Source: Algoriphagus aquimarinus (GTDB lineage Bacteria; Bacteroidota; Bacteroidia; Cytophagales; Cyclobacteriaceae). From it: DNA of 64,000 nt. Shown here piece after piece: positions 9,604 to 18,599 of this stretch (position 1 is the first letter of the stretch; every line of letters starts with the position of its first letter). The stretch spans positions 1-64,000 of the forward strand of contig NZ_VORW01000001.1 of NCBI RefSeq assembly GCF_007997215.1. The letters run 5' to 3'. The notes below the pieces were generated by a model, which was given only the letters and a program-made list of their open reading frames with translations, had not been told where the DNA came from and ran no database searches. The translations under genes and the position numbers were made by a program.

Positions 9604-12600
9604 TTGACCCGAGCATCCTTTAAAATACTGTCAGTTGCCTTATTCACCCTTTTGGTGAGTTTCGTTGCCGATGCGTCATTGGATAAAATGTACAAGGATG
9701 GCAATGATGCACTGAGAACACAACTAAATCTTGGTGATCCTGAGCTGATCGGCCCTGGTATGCTTTGTAATATTTCAGGTACGGTGGTCGGGAGTTTTAG
9801 CGGTGCTGGAGATCCAGTTACCGACCTCTATGAATGGAAAATATATGGACCTTCCGGTGATCTCTTATTTTCTAAGACTCCCGGGGAATTTCAAAAAATC
9901 GATTACACATTTATTACTAATGGTTCCCACAGAATAGAGCTAGGAGTGAGTCGTGGGGGGATTCCAATAGCCAAACTTAGCAAAGTTGTAGAGGTCATTC
10001 AAAAACCTGTAAAGCTACTCTCTAATGAGTACATCTCCTGCTCATCAAGCCCTCTAGAAATTCAAGCAATAGACCCTTCAAGCAGTAACTTTTCATCTTA
10101 TAAATTTGAATGGAAAAATGGGGCGGGCACCGTTGTTTCTACTTCGAATACCTTGATTACAACGGATGAGGGAGATTTTACTGTGAAGTATTTTATTGAA
10201 AGCCCGTCAGGAGAAAAAACATGTGAGGCTTTATTGACCACCAAGGTTTCAAATATTTCCACCATAGTGATTGAAAGTTCGGATACAGGAGTTTGTATAG
10301 ACAGCGAAATTTCTTTTGTAACTAATCCCCAACTGACGGGAGAATGGTTTGTCCAAAAAACTGGGGATCCTTCAAAAAAATCTTTTGGAATTAGAAACTC
10401 CTTAACTATTCGACCAGGGTCAGATTTAATTGGTTTTGGCGATTATGAAGTTTCGTTTTTATTATCCAATACCTTAAACCCAGCCTGCGCACCAGAGGGA
10501 AAAATAAATTTCCGCTTTAATCCTGAGCCTATTTTTGTCTTTGAATCCGCAGATACCTCAAGCGGATGTCTTCAAGCAGATGGTAAGCTGGTGATGAGAG
10601 CCGTGACGGATTTAGATTTTATTAATATTGAAGGTACTGGACTTTCTTACGGTCCCTACGCAGCTGGAGATCTGATAGAAATCCCAGGTCTAAAATCCGG
10701 CACTTATAATTTAATTGGAGGCTTAGGTCCATGTATTAATTCATTAGGCTCAGTAGTACCCTTGAACAATCCACCACCAGCCTTGGAGTTTACGGTTGAT
10801 GATATAATCGGAGAGTCTTGCACGGTAAATGGAAAAATTCCGGGGTCCTTTCAAGTGACTATGCTAAACGGAGCCAATCCCACTGCTTTTTACCGAGTGG
10901 TGAATGAAAAAGGGGGAGTAGCTATGAATCAAGTATTACCAAATTCTTCCGTATTTCGTGTGGATATTCCTGGAGGGATATACTTTTTTGAAATTTATGA
11001 TGATAATGATAAGTGTATTTTGCCCAGTAGAACTGAGCTAATCATTCCTGGAAAAGATCAAACTACCTTTCAAGTCCCAAATACCATAAATATTTGTCAA
11101 TCATTCAACTTGATACCTGAAACTTCTCAAGCTCTGATTTTCACCATCACACGCCCCGACTTAAGTATTGAAGTGAAAAATGCGGGGGAGGAAATTCTTT
11201 TGGATCAAAAAGGGGAATATAAAATTATTGGAACCTTGCCAAATCAGAGTGATGTATGTCCAACTGAAAAAATAATTGAAGTAGATTTAATAGATCCAGT
11301 AGATTTCGAAATCACTCTTGTCAGTGAAGATTGCACGGTGGGAAATAGAAGCTATGAAGCTAATATTTACTCTAGAGATCCTGCCACCGTATTATTTTTC
11401 TGGAGAAATGAGAAAGATGAAATTATCGGTACTAGCCAAAGGCTTGATCTCCCTCCTACTTCTTTTGGAAATTATTCGCTAGAGGTTCAGCCTGCCAATA
11501 GTAAAGCATGTCCTATTGCACCTAAAGCATTTCTTGCAAAAGAACCCGTTCTATCTGTGGATGTATCTTTGACAGCTACCAAACTTTGCGAATTTGGTCC
11601 AAAGGCGATTCTTAACATGAGCACCACTTTTCCAGAAGAAGTCACAGATGTAGAGTGGAGAAGATATGACAAGGATGGAAACATTGAGTTTCTCAATCAA
11701 TATGACGACAAATACCAAATCGAAGTAGACACAGAAGGCACCTATGAGGCAGCCGTTTTCGCACGTGTGCCATCTCTGAATAAAAATTGCGAATTGGGTA
11801 GAACTACAATTCAACTAGATTTGACTCCCGACAAAGTCCTCTTTGATATTCCTACTGAGCTGACTGTATGTGACTTTTATGAACTTATCCCAAGCACCAC
11901 GCAAGATTTAATTTTTTTCGTTACAACTCCATCTGGAGAAATCATCGAAAAAGCTGCTGGAGAAAGTTTTTCGATTGAAGAAGCCGGCGTATACACATTC
12001 TTGGCATATGATAGTAATAGCCCATCTGCTTTCTGTCCAGAACAGAAAGAGCTTATAGCTACAGTAGTAGATGCCGTAGATTTCAAACCCGTTCTTTTCG
12101 AAGAATCTTGTGATGGAAGTTCTACCTATCAGGCGTCAATCAGTAATTACGCAATTAGTGATGTTGATATACTTTGGAAGGATAAAGGCAATAATGAAGT
12201 GGGGACTGGCGAGTTCTTGACTATAATTATTCCGGGGGTTTATAGTTTGGAAGTACAGCCTTCAGGTGCGATCCCTTGCCACATAACCTCAATAACTTTT
12301 GAAGTTTTACCACCAGTGTTGTCTATAGATGTGCTACTCGTAGCAGAACCGCTTTGCCCTGATGCCACTTCCGCTGCATTGCGAGTTGAGACTGACTTTG
12401 AACAGGTAAGCAAAATAGAATGGTGGTTCACTGATGCAGAAGGAAATGCAATACTCCTTGCCAGTGAAACAAACAAAAGAGAAATTTTAGCTATCAAAGA
12501 AGGCACCTATGAAGTAAGGGTTTTCAATCAAGTGCCCTGTTTGTTAGGCTACGATAAAGCTTTAATAATGAGAAGTTCTGATACGAACAGACCTGTTGTT

Positions 12601-13104
12601 GAGGAAAATTTTCTGATATGCCCAAAATACGAAATTGCTCCAACGATTAATCCAGGCCAATTCGCAAGCTATGAATGGTTTTTTGAGGATCAACTAGTAT
12701 CTACTAACTCAACATACAAACCACTTCTGATTGGGAATTTTCGTCTGATTGTCTACAGTGCAGAAGGTTGCGCTTATCAGACTGATTTTACTACTGAAGA
12801 GGAATGTGAACTGAGGGCAATCTACCCAAATGCTGTGCAGCCTGGCAATCCTGAGAAGGAGTTTTTGCTATATACTAACTATCTAATTGATGAATTAGAT
12901 TTAGTAATAATGAATAAATGGGGGCAAGTGGTTTTCCAATGCACGCAAACAAACCTGATTTCTGAGGAATCTACCTGTTCTTGGGATGGTACTTACGGTG
13001 GAAAAGCCATTCCAAACGGAACATATGCAGTTCGGATCAATTTTAAGAATTACGAAAAAAACATCACAAAAACAGAGTTTGGCTCTGTCCTCATTATAGA
13101 ATAG
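9604..13104 (+). CDS. second giant secreted protein with type IX C-terminal domain
   Basis: The 1166-residue protein appears to use a TTG start at 9604: an in-frame stop lies at 9583-9585 and no ATG precedes the signal peptide (ILSVALFTLLVSFVADA). It is collinear with the C-terminal two thirds of the protein at 3208 (shared TGEWF, VDFEI, SLEVQP, EGTYEV blocks). A module of 258 residues occurs twice: CQSFNLIPETSQ, near residue 498, recurs as CDFYELIPSTTQ near 756. The final 95 residues (IYPNAV, MNKWGQVVFQC, PNGTYAV) form a gliding motility-type C-terminal secretion domain. It lacks the N-terminal propellers of its paralogue. Likely a cell-surface protein; its ligand is unknown. Confidence 0.85.
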   Translation: MTRASFKILSVALFTLLVSFVADASLDKMYKDGNDALRTQLNLGDPELIGPGMLCNISGTVVGSFSGAGDPVTDLYEWKIYGPSGDLLFSKTPGEFQKIDYTFITNGSHRIELGVSRGGIPIAKLSKVVEVIQKPVKLLSNEYISCSSSPLEIQAIDPSSSNFSSYKFEWKNGAGTVVSTSNTLITTDEGDFTVKYFIESPSGEKTCEALLTTKVSNISTIVIESSDTGVCIDSEISFVTNPQLTGEWFVQKTGDPSKKSFGIRNSLTIRPGSDLIGFGDYEVSFLLSNTLNPACAPEGKINFRFNPEPIFVFESADTSSGCLQADGKLVMRAVTDLDFINIEGTGLSYGPYAAGDLIEIPGLKSGTYNLIGGLGPCINSLGSVVPLNNPPPALEFTVDDIIGESCTVNGKIPGSFQVTMLNGANPTAFYRVVNEKGGVAMNQVLPNSSVFRVDIPGGIYFFEIYDDNDKCILPSRTELIIPGKDQTTFQVPNTINICQSFNLIPETSQALIFTITRPDLSIEVKNAGEEILLDQKGEYKIIGTLPNQSDVCPTEKIIEVDLIDPVDFEITLVSEDCTVGNRSYEANIYSRDPATVLFFWRNEKDEIIGTSQRLDLPPTSFGNYSLEVQPANSKACPIAPKAFLAKEPVLSVDVSLTATKLCEFGPKAILNMSTTFPEEVTDVEWRRYDKDGNIEFLNQYDDKYQIEVDTEGTYEAAVFARVPSLNKNCELGRTTIQLDLTPDKVLFDIPTELTVCDFYELIPSTTQDLIFFVTTPSGEIIEKAAGESFSIEEAGVYTFLAYDSNSPSAFCPEQKELIATVVDAVDFKPVLFEESCDGSSTYQASISNYAISDVDILWKDKGNNEVGTGEFLTIIIPGVYSLEVQPSGAIPCHITSITFEVLPPVLSIDVLLVAEPLCPDATSAALRVETDFEQVSKIEWWFTDAEGNAILLASETNKREILAIKEGTYEVRVFNQVPCLLGYDKALIMRSSDTNRPVVEENFLICPKYEIAPTINPGQFASYEWFFEDQLVSTNSTYKPLLIGNFRLIVYSAEGCAYQTDFTTEEECELRAIYPNAVQPGNPEKEFLLYTNYLIDELDLVIMNKWGQVVFQCTQTNLISEESTCSWDGTYGGKAIPNGTYAVRINFKNYEKNITKTEFGSVLIIE

Positions 13105-13111
13105 TAAATGA

Positions 13112-13511
13112 AACGGTTGATTAGGAAGGATTGAAATGTTTTTTTAAGTGCCATTGGTACCTACACAGACATTATAAAAACCTAATCAGGTTGGCGATTT
13201 CAGGTTATTAGTTACCGCAGAAGATAATCTATCCCAATGCAATGGTTTTGAGTGATCCTGAACGGAACTTTAGAGTGCTTCTGAGCGAAGGAGTGACCAA
13301 TGCAGAACTATTTATTCTCAATCGTCAAGGAGAGCTTATTTTTCATGCCGCCTCAAGTGAGATACCAATCGCTATACCTGTACTAACATGGGATGGTAAA
13401 TCCAATGGTAAGTGGGTTCCAACAGGTATTTACGTGGTGGATATTATGCTACGCAATTCAGTTTATGGGTTTGAAGAAAAAGAGGTAGGCTCATTGACTG
13501 TACTGGATTAA
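13112..13511 (+). pseudogene. decayed C-terminal remnant of a third paralogue
   Basis: The last 89 codons (from 13242) encode the C-terminal secretion domain of the two proteins upstream (LNRQGELIF, LTWDGKSNGKWVPTGIYVV). Homology extends before that ATG as IYPNAMVLSDPERNF. Further upstream, codons from 13112 read TVDLGR, EMFF, stop, then LVPTQTL*KPNQVGDFRL, which aligns with LVSTNSTYKPLLIGNFRL in the protein at 9604. TAA codons at 13145 and 13175 and a frame change near 13223-13227, where about 16-20 residues are missing, break the gene. No intact signal peptide precedes it. I infer a relic of a tandem copy rather than a functional 89-residue gene. Confidence 0.82.
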
Positions 13512-13625
13512 AGACAGAATTCAGAAGAATATTTTTTATTAGCGGGAAAGCTGAATGCAATATTTTTCCTATTTTTCCATCTTTACAATCGATTGTTCAC
13601 AACCCAAAATTCTAAAACCTATCAT

Positions 13626-14855
13626 ATGACACAAACCATCAACAAAAGTGCGCTGTTCAATGCAAGCTGCTTTGCACTGATTACCACGGCTTTCACCTTC
13701 TCCATTCGAGCAGGAATACTACCTCAATTAGGGGCTGAGTTTAATCTATCCAATGAGCAACTTGGGTTTATCAACTCCATGTGGTTCTTAGGATTCCCAA
13801 TTTCTATGATCTTAGGCGGTCTTCTTTACCATAAGGTTGGCCCAGCTAATATTATGAGAATTGCATTTGTGATGCACACGCTAGGTATCCTTCTTACAAT
13901 CTTTGCAGGCGGCTATACTACCTTATTACTCTCTACACTATTTATTGGATTTGGAAATGGTTGTACTGAAGCTGCTTGTAATCCATTGATTGCAGATATG
14001 TACACTGGGGTAAAAATGAATAAAATGTTGAATCGATTCCACATGTGGTTCCCCGGCGGGATCGTAGTTGGAAGTTTGATTTCAAAGTTTATGACTGATT
14101 TTGGAGCTAGCTGGCAAATACAAATGTGGATATTAATGATCCCTACAGTGATTTATGCCGTATTATTCTTTGGCAAAGCATTCCCAAAACCACAAGTATC
14201 AGAAGCTACATCAATCCCTATGAACTTGAAGGCCATGATCTCTCCTTTGTTCATCTTCCTATTTGTAGCAATGGCATTTACTGCAATTACAGAGTTCGGC
14301 ACAACACAATGGGCTAACGTAGTACTGAATAGCTCAGGAGCGAGCGGAATGCTTCTTCTTGCACTTACGACTGGCGTAATGGCTGTAGGCCGATACTTTG
14401 GGGGACCTTTGGTGGCAAAACTTGGACAGACAGGCGTACTTCTAGCAGGCGCAATAGTTGCGACCATAGGCATCTATATGTTCAGCACTGTGACAGGCCC
14501 TATGGCCTACGTAGCCGCAATTATTTTTGGCTTAGGCGTGTGTTATTTCTGGCCAGTAATGATCGGAGCTACTGCTCAAAGAGCTCCACTTACCGGAGCA
14601 CTAGGTATGTCCATAATTGGTGGTGTAGGTATGTTCTCAAATTTCATTTTCAACCCAATTACTGGTAGATGGATTGATTCTGCACGAATTGCAAATGAAA
14701 AACTTGGTCTTACCGGAGATGCATTGGAATTAGCTACAGGTCAAGAAACCTTGCAGAAAATGATGATGTTCCCAGCGATATTAATTGTCTTATTTACTGT
14801 ATTCTATTTCTGGCAAAGAGGAAAAAATCCTGATATTGCAGGTGCAGCACATTAA
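13626..14855 (+). CDS. MFS transporter, substrate unknown
   Basis: The ATG at 13626 gives about 409 residues (MTQTINKSALFNASCF); an upstream TTG at 13593 would add an unlikely polar extension. The protein has roughly twelve hydrophobic segments, a first-loop GGLLYHKVGPANIMR motif of major facilitator type, and a charged central loop (KAFPKPQVSEAT). FGNGCTEAACNPL and HMWFPGGIVVG recall FucP-like sugar:H+ symporter relatives, but I cannot assign a substrate. It stands alone, with a strong terminator directly after the stop. Confidence 0.82.
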   Translation: MTQTINKSALFNASCFALITTAFTFSIRAGILPQLGAEFNLSNEQLGFINSMWFLGFPISMILGGLLYHKVGPANIMRIAFVMHTLGILLTIFAGGYTTLLLSTLFIGFGNGCTEAACNPLIADMYTGVKMNKMLNRFHMWFPGGIVVGSLISKFMTDFGASWQIQMWILMIPTVIYAVLFFGKAFPKPQVSEATSIPMNLKAMISPLFIFLFVAMAFTAITEFGTTQWANVVLNSSGASGMLLLALTTGVMAVGRYFGGPLVAKLGQTGVLLAGAIVATIGIYMFSTVTGPMAYVAAIIFGLGVCYFWPVMIGATAQRAPLTGALGMSIIGGVGMFSNFIFNPITGRWIDSARIANEKLGLTGDALELATGQETLQKMMMFPAILIVLFTVFYFWQRGKNPDIAGAAH

Positions 14856-14860
14856 AAAAA

Positions 14861-14885
14861 GCAGCCTTCGGGCTGCTTTTTTTTT
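14861..14885 (+). terminator. intrinsic terminator after the MFS gene
   Basis: A perfect GCAGCC / GGCTGC stem closed by a TTCG loop is preceded by an A run and followed by nine T residues. The A run and T run could extend the stem, and it may work in both directions. Confidence 0.93.
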
Positions 14886-14928
14886 GCTCTTTTGAATTCA
14901 AGAAAGATCTAATCAAGAAGGGGATATA

Positions 14929-15189
14929 CTATTCACAAGTATAGCTGGTGTACTCGTCCTTAAACAGTGACCAGATCTTGCCTGCGTCATCCCGATAAGT
15001 AATAGTCTGCGTTTTCTCTAAGATCTCAATATTGCCATTAGAAACGACTGTACTCCCATCTACCAGCACAATAGTACATGAGCCATTAATCTCCTTTACA
15101 TCCTGCAGCAAATCACAGCCTGAAAGGGAGACACCAAAGAGTGACACAAGGAGGAGTTTTAAGAAAATAGTGTTGATCTGGCTTTTCAT
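14929..15189 (-). CDS. small hypothetical lipoprotein
   Basis: Starting at the ATG at 15189, the product is about 86 residues and begins MKSQINTIFLKLLLVSLF followed by GVSLSGCDLL. This is a lipoprotein signal with lipobox LSGC, so it is probably membrane-anchored in the envelope. The mature part (about 60 residues) is short and strand-rich, with two further Cys residues (NGSCTIVL and terminal TSYTCE) that might form a disulfide. I recognise no family. A longer reading from 15243 adds residues that do not look like a signal peptide. Confidence 0.65.
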   Translation of the reverse strand: MKSQINTIFLKLLLVSLFGVSLSGCDLLQDVKEINGSCTIVLVDGSTVVSNGNIEILEKTQTITYRDDAGKIWSLFKDEYTSYTCE

Positions 15190-15252
15190 AGTAGAAGATC
15201 CGAAGTTGAGTAAAAATAACAATTGAATCAACTTATAGGACAACTAGTGCAT

Positions 15253-15288
15253 AAAAAAGAAAAAGGTCTGATAATAATATCAGACCTT
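15253..15288 (-). terminator. terminator of the tRNA-Arg transcript
   Basis: AAGGTCTGATA (15263-15273) and TATCAGACCTT (15278-15288) form a perfect 11-bp stem. On the minus strand a T-rich tract follows at 15262-15253. It begins two bases after the tRNA 3' end. Confidence 0.9.
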
Positions 15289-15289
15289 G

Positions 15290-15363
15290 TGACCTCGTCA
15301 AGATTCAAACTTGAAACCTCCTGAGCCGTAATCAGGTGCTCTATTCAGTTGAGCTACGAAGCC
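15290..15363 (-). tRNA. tRNA-Arg (anticodon ACG)
   Basis: The minus strand folds as a cloverleaf: acceptor GGCTTCG pairs with CGAGGTC using two G-U pairs. The D arm is GCTC...GAGC and the anticodon stem is CCTGA/TCAGG. The loop TTACGGC gives anticodon ACG (normally read as ICG, for CGU/CGC/CGA Arg codons). The T arm is TCAAG/CTTGA with loop TTTGAAT, and the discriminator is A. CCA is not encoded. Confidence 0.93.
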
Positions 15364-15544
15364 GAATTGGAATGCAAAGGTATTTAAAATTAGATTTTAT
15401 GCAAGTACACCCACATAAGAAATTTATATTTTTTTGTAATGCCACTAGTTTCCACTTAAGAATAATTAAGATCAAAAAAGGGGTAAATCCTTTGGGATTT
15501 CCTATTTTTGCCCGCATTGAGTGCATTTTAAGTAAACCAATTTG

Positions 15545-16300
15545 ATGAAAAAAATATACACCTTCCTGCTCGCTTTTCTTTTGATTCAAGGAGCCTTCGC
15601 TCAGGACAGTTTGCAAATCGCTAAAAAGCCAAAGACTCCTATCGGAGGCAGACCAAATATTCCAAGTGACCTGAAGTTCGAATTTGGCTTTAATCAACTC
15701 AACAACAGATCAGAAGACCTAGGCATCAGTTTCTTTGCCTCTCGTACTTTCAATGTTTACTATCAATATCCAGTCTCCATATTTGGAGATGCCTCTGGAT
15801 TTACAATGGACATTGGCCTTGGTTTAGGAACTGACAAATACGCCTTCAAGGATGATCAAACCTTGTATAACAATCCTACTGCAGGTCCAGAATCTAGCGT
15901 CTTAAAAGACATCAAAGATGTGTTGGGAGATGACATTAACATCAGCAAGAATGTGGTCGCAGCAAATTACTTTGATATCCCGCTTGATTTCACGTACCAC
16001 TTCAATAAAACCAACTATTCCAAAGGTTTTAAAGTAAGCGTAGGCGGTAAATTTGGTTACTTGTATGAATCACATACTAAAGTGAAATATGAGGACGCTA
16101 ATAGCCTTAAACGACAAGTTAAAGATTCTCAGAATTATGGTTTTGAAAAATTCAGATACGGATTATCATTTAAGGCTGGTTCTCCAGGATTCTATGTATG
16201 GAGCTATTTCGGCTTGAATCAAGTATTTCAAAAAGGTCTGGGTCCAAATGATACCCAAGCTACTCAAGTCAACTTTGGTGTAGCTGTAAACGTTTTCTAA
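15545..16300 (+). CDS. predicted outer-membrane beta-barrel protein
   Basis: The ATG at 15545 gives 251 residues with a clear signal peptide (KKIYTFLLAFLLIQGAFAQ). The mature chain is strand-rich with alternating aromatic and polar residues (LGISFFASRTFNVYYQYPVSI, YFDIPLDFTYHF) and ends in a typical barrel-terminal pattern, VNFGVAVNVF. I recognise only the general Bacteroidota outer-membrane beta-barrel type; no transport or assembly role can be assigned. It has its own terminator and shares no strand with its neighbours. Confidence 0.78.
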   Translation: MKKIYTFLLAFLLIQGAFAQDSLQIAKKPKTPIGGRPNIPSDLKFEFGFNQLNNRSEDLGISFFASRTFNVYYQYPVSIFGDASGFTMDIGLGLGTDKYAFKDDQTLYNNPTAGPESSVLKDIKDVLGDDINISKNVVAANYFDIPLDFTYHFNKTNYSKGFKVSVGGKFGYLYESHTKVKYEDANSLKRQVKDSQNYGFEKFRYGLSFKAGSPGFYVWSYFGLNQVFQKGLGPNDTQATQVNFGVAVNVF

Positions 16301-16323
16301 GGCTTTATTCTTTAAAGAAATTT

Positions 16324-16349
16324 AAACCGGGCAAATGCTCGGTTTTTTT
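16324..16349 (+). terminator. intrinsic terminator after the barrel gene
   Basis: AAACCGGGC and GCTCGGTTT form a 9-bp stem with one G-U pair, an AAAT loop and seven T residues. Its T run touches the stop codon of the convergent gene ending at 16348. Confidence 0.85.
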
Positions 16350-16968
16350 ATGCCCAAATCCAGCTAAACCCAATAAAACAAGTTGAAAAACCAAAGATCA
16401 ATCCCACATAAAGCTCAACGGGTTTATGTGCATTTAGGTACAACCTAACGGTTCCTACCAAACCCGTCAACACCAATGAACCCAATAATGGATAAAGGGG
16501 CTGAAAATTGGGAAACTTGAGCCCTAGCACAAGTACAGCTGCAAGTAATCCGCCCATTCCTGTCATATGCGCTGACATTTTCCAGAAAAAAGTAACAATC
16601 GTCAGCACAAGTATAGCCAATGTAATGACACCCAGTACCTGCCACAGAATTGGATCAAACTCTTTCTTCTGATATAAAAAATATACGGTGAGTATGTAAT
16701 AAATGCTAGTAACCGAGAACGGGATAGCTCTATCTTTCAATTCGGCCATGTGAACACTTTTGAGTGTCCCACTTAGCCGCAACCCAAACACAGTAACCAT
16801 TGGAATAACCAAAGTAGATAAAGCTATTAGGTAAAATAATGAGCCCTTGAATGAGTCTGGAATACTAGTAGCTTCGGGAACAACAAATAGTACCAATCCA
16901 AAGACTAAAGTTGGAATGACCAATGGCTGTAAAAGGACTGAAACTATTAACGAAATAATCCTCCGCAC
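16348..16968 (-). CDS. PAP2-like integral membrane protein
   Basis: The 206-residue protein has about six hydrophobic segments. Three spaced motifs resemble the PAP2 phosphatase triad: ELKDRAIPF (basic residue and Arg-x-Pro), KMSAHMTGMGG (in place of the PSGH block) and RLYLNAHKPVELYVG (in place of SRxxxxxHxxxD). PAP2 enzymes dephosphorylate lipid or isoprenoid phosphates; here the third motif ends in Glu rather than Asp, so activity is uncertain. Translation starts at GTG 16968, whose first base is the last base of the rpoN stop (TAGTG), implying translational coupling. A conserved membrane protein without phosphatase activity is the alternative. Confidence 0.72.
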   Translation of the reverse strand: MRRIISLIVSVLLQPLVIPTLVFGLVLFVVPEATSIPDSFKGSLFYLIALSTLVIPMVTVFGLRLSGTLKSVHMAELKDRAIPFSVTSIYYILTVYFLYQKKEFDPILWQVLGVITLAILVLTIVTFFWKMSAHMTGMGGLLAAVLVLGLKFPNFQPLYPLLGSLVLTGLVGTVRLYLNAHKPVELYVGLIFGFSTCFIGFSWIWA

Positions 16969-18422
16969 TACAATTCCTTTCTTAATCTTGCTACAGGGAT
17001 TTGCAGTTGCTCTCTGTATTTAGCCACAGTTCTTCGTGCAATGTTATATCCTTTACCGTTAAGCATTTTAACAAGCTTATCGTCTGAAAGTGGCTTCTTT
17101 TTATCCTCGGCATCCACCATGCTTTGCAGTACGGATTTAACTTCACGATTACTTACATCTTCTCCACTATCAGTAGCTATACCTTCAGAGAAGAAATATT
17201 TAAGCGGATAAACTCCAAACTCAGTCTGAATCGCTTTACTATTTGCAACTCTAGACACGGTAGAAATATCCATATCAATTCGCTCAGCGATGTCTTTCAA
17301 AATCATTGGGCGAAGATTAGTCTCATCTCCATCAATGAAAAACTCTTTTTGATACTGAAGAATTGCCTCCATTGTTCTTAAGAGGGTATTTTGCCGCTGT
17401 TTAATTGCATCAATAAACCACTTGGCTGCATCCAGCTTTTGCTTCACAAAAGTGACTGTATCCTTTAGCTTCTTATCTTTTTTATCACTCTTATCATACG
17501 CATCAAACATCTCAGAATAGGATCTGGAAATCCTCAACTCTGGCGCATTCTTAGAGTTTAAGCTTATCTCAAACTTGCCTGCTGTATTAGTAAGCATGAA
17601 ATCTGGTATGATGTATTGCGTCCGAACCAAGCCATCAGCAACTCCTCCTGGCTTTGGATTAAGCTTAGTAATCAAATTAACAGCATCCTTGGTCTCTTCA
17701 TCATTGAGATCACAACGCTTCTGAATCTTAGCATAATGCTTTTTGGTGAATTCATCAAAACAATCCTGCATAATCCTTAGCGCATTCTGCACTATTGGAT
17801 CATCTGGATGCTCTTTGCGCTCAAGCTGAATAATAAGACACTCCTGAAGATTTCTGGAAGCTATACCCGCTGGATCAAAATTTTGGATTTTTCTCAAAAT
17901 CTCCTCCAGCTCGTCAATATCGGTTTCAATATTTTGGCTGAAAGCCAAATCATTAATAATAGACTCTAAATCTCTACGGATGTATCCATCATTCTCAATA
18001 CTTCCTATCAATTGCTCACCGATGATCTTTTTCCTATCGTCAAGTCTAAGGAAACTCAATTGAGAAACTAACTGCTCGTGAAGTGAGGATTGACTGGAAA
18101 TAGGAATTTCTCGATCTTCCTCATCTGCATTGTAATTTCCATCACCTTGCATTTTATAACCACCATACTCATCGTCTAGATAGTCATCGATATTTACATC
18201 ACGATCATCTTGCGGAGATTCCTCTTCATAATTATCTTCAAAGTCATCATCGGCACTGTCTTTTTCTTCTGTTTTGCCTTCTTCCAGCGCAGGATTAATC
18301 TCGAGTTCCTCTTCAATTCGAGTATCTAATTCGGCTGTCGGTACCTGCAGCAATTTGATAAATTGTATTTGCTGAGGTGAAAGCTTCTGGGAAAGTGATT
18401 GGCTAAGATTTAACTTTTGCAT
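16968..18422 (-). CDS. rpoN: RNA polymerase sigma-54 factor
   Basis: The 484-residue protein has the Gln/Leu-rich activator-interacting region I at the N-terminus (LNLSQSLSQKLSPQQIQFIKLLQ), then a long acidic region II (about 50-95), which is typical. The core-binding domain and the helix-turn-helix follow, and the RpoN box ARRTVAKYRE sits at about 462-471, just before the C-terminus. Sigma-54 directs core polymerase to -24/-12 promoters and needs AAA+ activators, none of which is in this window. It overlaps the downstream PAP2-like gene by one base. Its promoter must lie in the 177-bp divergent gap shared with asnS. Confidence 0.97.
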   Translation of the reverse strand: MQKLNLSQSLSQKLSPQQIQFIKLLQVPTAELDTRIEEELEINPALEEGKTEEKDSADDDFEDNYEEESPQDDRDVNIDDYLDDEYGGYKMQGDGNYNADEEDREIPISSQSSLHEQLVSQLSFLRLDDRKKIIGEQLIGSIENDGYIRRDLESIINDLAFSQNIETDIDELEEILRKIQNFDPAGIASRNLQECLIIQLERKEHPDDPIVQNALRIMQDCFDEFTKKHYAKIQKRCDLNDEETKDAVNLITKLNPKPGGVADGLVRTQYIIPDFMLTNTAGKFEISLNSKNAPELRISRSYSEMFDAYDKSDKKDKKLKDTVTFVKQKLDAAKWFIDAIKQRQNTLLRTMEAILQYQKEFFIDGDETNLRPMILKDIAERIDMDISTVSRVANSKAIQTEFGVYPLKYFFSEGIATDSGEDVSNREVKSVLQSMVDAEDKKKPLSDDKLVKMLNGKGYNIARRTVAKYREQLQIPVARLRKEL

Positions 18423-18599
18423 TCGGGATTGGGTAAAACCTGCTGTTAGGGTTCAAAAAAGGCCTTTTCCCCTGAAAAAGCCCTTATGCCAAAGTTAGGA
18501 AAAACGAGCAATCTTTTGATAAAAAGCTTATTTAATCGTTTTTTTGCATTCCTTTAAATTATTAGCGGGCTTCGTGGCACCGCATTAACATATCACCAA

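Noticed and set aside
13242-13511. An 89-residue gene starting at ATG 13242
   Set aside because: Homology to the upstream paralogues continues before this ATG in the same frame and then in another frame with stops, so it is the tail of a broken gene.
15336-15697. Short frames overlapping the tRNA-Arg and the start of the barrel gene
   Set aside because: They cross a folded tRNA or run opposite a signal peptide gene and show no protein features.
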